Origin: Acidobacteriaceae bacterium
Lineage (GTDB): Bacteria > Acidobacteriota > Terriglobia > Terriglobales > Acidobacteriaceae
DNA: 34,869 nucleotides
NCBI GenBank assembly: GCA_027452245.1
Contig: DAIDGW010000119.1
Coordinates: 1-34,869 of the forward strand
Direction: 5' to 3'
The notes under the pieces are model-generated. The model saw only the letters and a program-made list of their open reading frames with translations, did no database searches and had not been told where the DNA came from. The first letter of the stretch is position 1; each line of letters starts with the position of its first letter. This document shows positions 34,006 to 34,869 of this stretch, piece by piece. A program made the translations under genes and the position numbers.

Positions 34006-34299
34006 TTACTCGGACAGCGAGCCGTCCCGATCGATGACGAATGGCCCGGACGGCGGCTTGCGTTCTCTCGATCGCCGTTCGTAAATCGAGCGTAGACATT
34101 GCAGGGCCTTTTCTGCGTTGCGCAGAGACACTTCTTGCCGTGGAGTCATGACTCCACAATCTTTCTTTCGGGCAGCGTCGATCGCATTCTGAGCGTCGGC
34201 AACGCGCTGCATGATGCGGTTTTCGTCCGCTTCGAAAAGAGCTTTTTCGCAGAGTTCGCGCCATTTCGGCTGCGGCAATGGGGAATCCATCGGAATCAT
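34006..34299 (-). CDS. Small helical protein, unknown
   Basis: A 97-residue protein with a central helical region (WRELCEKALFEADENRIMQRV, NAEKALQCLRSIYERRS) and an Arg/Pro-rich end. It has two cysteines but no motif I can name. ATG 34299 or ATG 34290 could be the start. Divergent from the CheB-type gene with about 100 bp between, it is probably a real gene of unknown function. Confidence 0.55.
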   Translation of the reverse strand: MIPMDSPLPQPKWRELCEKALFEADENRIMQRVADAQNAIDAARKKDCGVMTPRQEVSLRNAEKALQCLRSIYERRSRERKPPSGPFVIDRDGSLSE

Positions 34300-34402
34300 A
34301 TGTTTTTCGCCTGGGATACAAACGCCAACATGTGCCAGTCAAGGCGGCTCAGGTGTTTCTGGTATGTTCGCCTCCCGGGTTGCGGAACTGCATCGAAAGA
34401 TA

Positions 34403-34869
34403 ATGACCGTACACGACATTGTGGTGATAGGGGCTTCCATGGGGGGACTGGAAGCGCTGCGAACGATCGTTTCAGAGCTGCCGGAAGATCTTCCCGTCGC
34501 CCTTTTCATTGTGCTGCATACCTCGGAGAACAGTCCGGGAGTATTACCAGATCTGTTAAATAACGTGAGTCACGTGCCTGCGATGTATGCCGGGCATCGA
34601 ATGGCGGTGACGCCGGGACGGATCTATCTGGCGCGTCCGGGCCAGCATTTACAGCTTCGGAAAGGCTGGATGAAACTGAGCGCCGGGCCGAAGGAGAACC
34701 GGCATCGGCCATCGATTGACGTGCTGTTCCGGTCGGCCGCCCACAGTTACGGACCGAGAGTGATCGGAGTCGTTTTAAGCGGAAATCTGGACGACGGCAG
34801 CGCCGGCTTGCGAGACATCAAACTGCAAGGTGGTATCGCAATCGTGCAGGATCCGGAGGATGCGGCAGC
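34403..34869 (+). CDS. CheB-type methylesterase domain protein, 3' end cut off
   Basis: The frame is open from ATG 34403 to the window end (155 codons) and lacks a receiver domain. It matches the CheB catalytic domain: IGASMGGLEAL holds the catalytic Ser12, VLHTSEN has His39, and SGNLDDGSAG contains Asp131, together the Ser-His-Asp triad that removes methyl groups from chemoreceptor glutamates. Intervening AGHRMAVTPGRIYLARPGQHL is also typical. Such receiver-less CheB domains occur alone or fused to CheR in two-component systems of Acidobacteriota. The rest of the gene lies outside the window, so I cannot tell whether a kinase or CheR part follows. Confidence 0.85.
   Translation, partial: MTVHDIVVIGASMGGLEALRTIVSELPEDLPVALFIVLHTSENSPGVLPDLLNNVSHVPAMYAGHRMAVTPGRIYLARPGQHLQLRKGWMKLSAGPKENRHRPSIDVLFRSAAHSYGPRVIGVVLSGNLDDGSAGLRDIKLQGGIAIVQDPEDAA

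Overview
The window looks like chromosomal DNA of an acidobacterium (Acidobacteriota, Terriglobia-like). No rRNA, tRNA or marker phylogeny is present, so this rests on gene content: a GloVer tandem-repeat secreted protein, a winged-helix/TPR one-component regulator, a receiver-like/TonB fusion, a PknB-type kinase, many secreted FG-GAP or Tat proteins, and small helical proteins beside a lone CheB-type domain. The coding pattern (G+C-rich, GTG and TTG starts) fits but does not prove it.

Layout. 1-6.9 kb: a Tat-exported bicupin oxalate-decarboxylase-like enzyme diverges from a secreted acetamidase/formamidase. A secreted seven-bladed FG-GAP protein and a Tat-exported Gfo/Idh/MocA oxidoreductase converge on a strong shared terminator hairpin, followed by a small secreted protein. 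6.9-12.8 kb: thiamine-monophosphate kinase, an M23 LytM-type envelope peptidase, a membrane Ser/Thr kinase, two small envelope proteins and an O6-alkylguanine-DNA alkyltransferase. 12.9-16.9 kb: the GloVer/IPT protein diverges from a CadC-like regulator.

16.9-23.4 kb is the most interesting part. A polyamine/amino-acid permease of the PUT-like APC group and, 2.7 kb on, a two-gene operon of FAD-dependent amine oxidases look like a single catabolic locus. Between them lie (i) a compact cassette of a YtrA-type GntR regulator, a slipin (SPFH) and an orphan secreted ExbD/TolR-like domain, with a 7-bp inverted-repeat operator on its promoter; (ii) a 3' relic of a permease gene that shares 38 of 39 bases with the intact permease; and (iii) a VapBC toxin-antitoxin pair. 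The cassette therefore looks inserted.

23.6-30.7 kb: the receiver-like/TonB fusion, a small secreted protein, a RodZ-like HTH membrane protein, a four-helix membrane protein, then the S-adenosylmethionine cycle genes metK and ahcY. The 270 bp between metK and ahcY can fold into three successive hairpins that match no SAM or SAH riboswitch I can recall; a terminator follows ahcY. 30.8-32.3 kb: a zincin-like protein with a degenerate HGLVH motif diverges from a TetR regulator, and a 15-bp operator covers the -35 elements of both promoters. 32.4-34.9 kb: a single-domain receiver, an RsbRD-N-type sensor, two unknown small proteins and the start of a CheB-type methylesterase cut by the window end.
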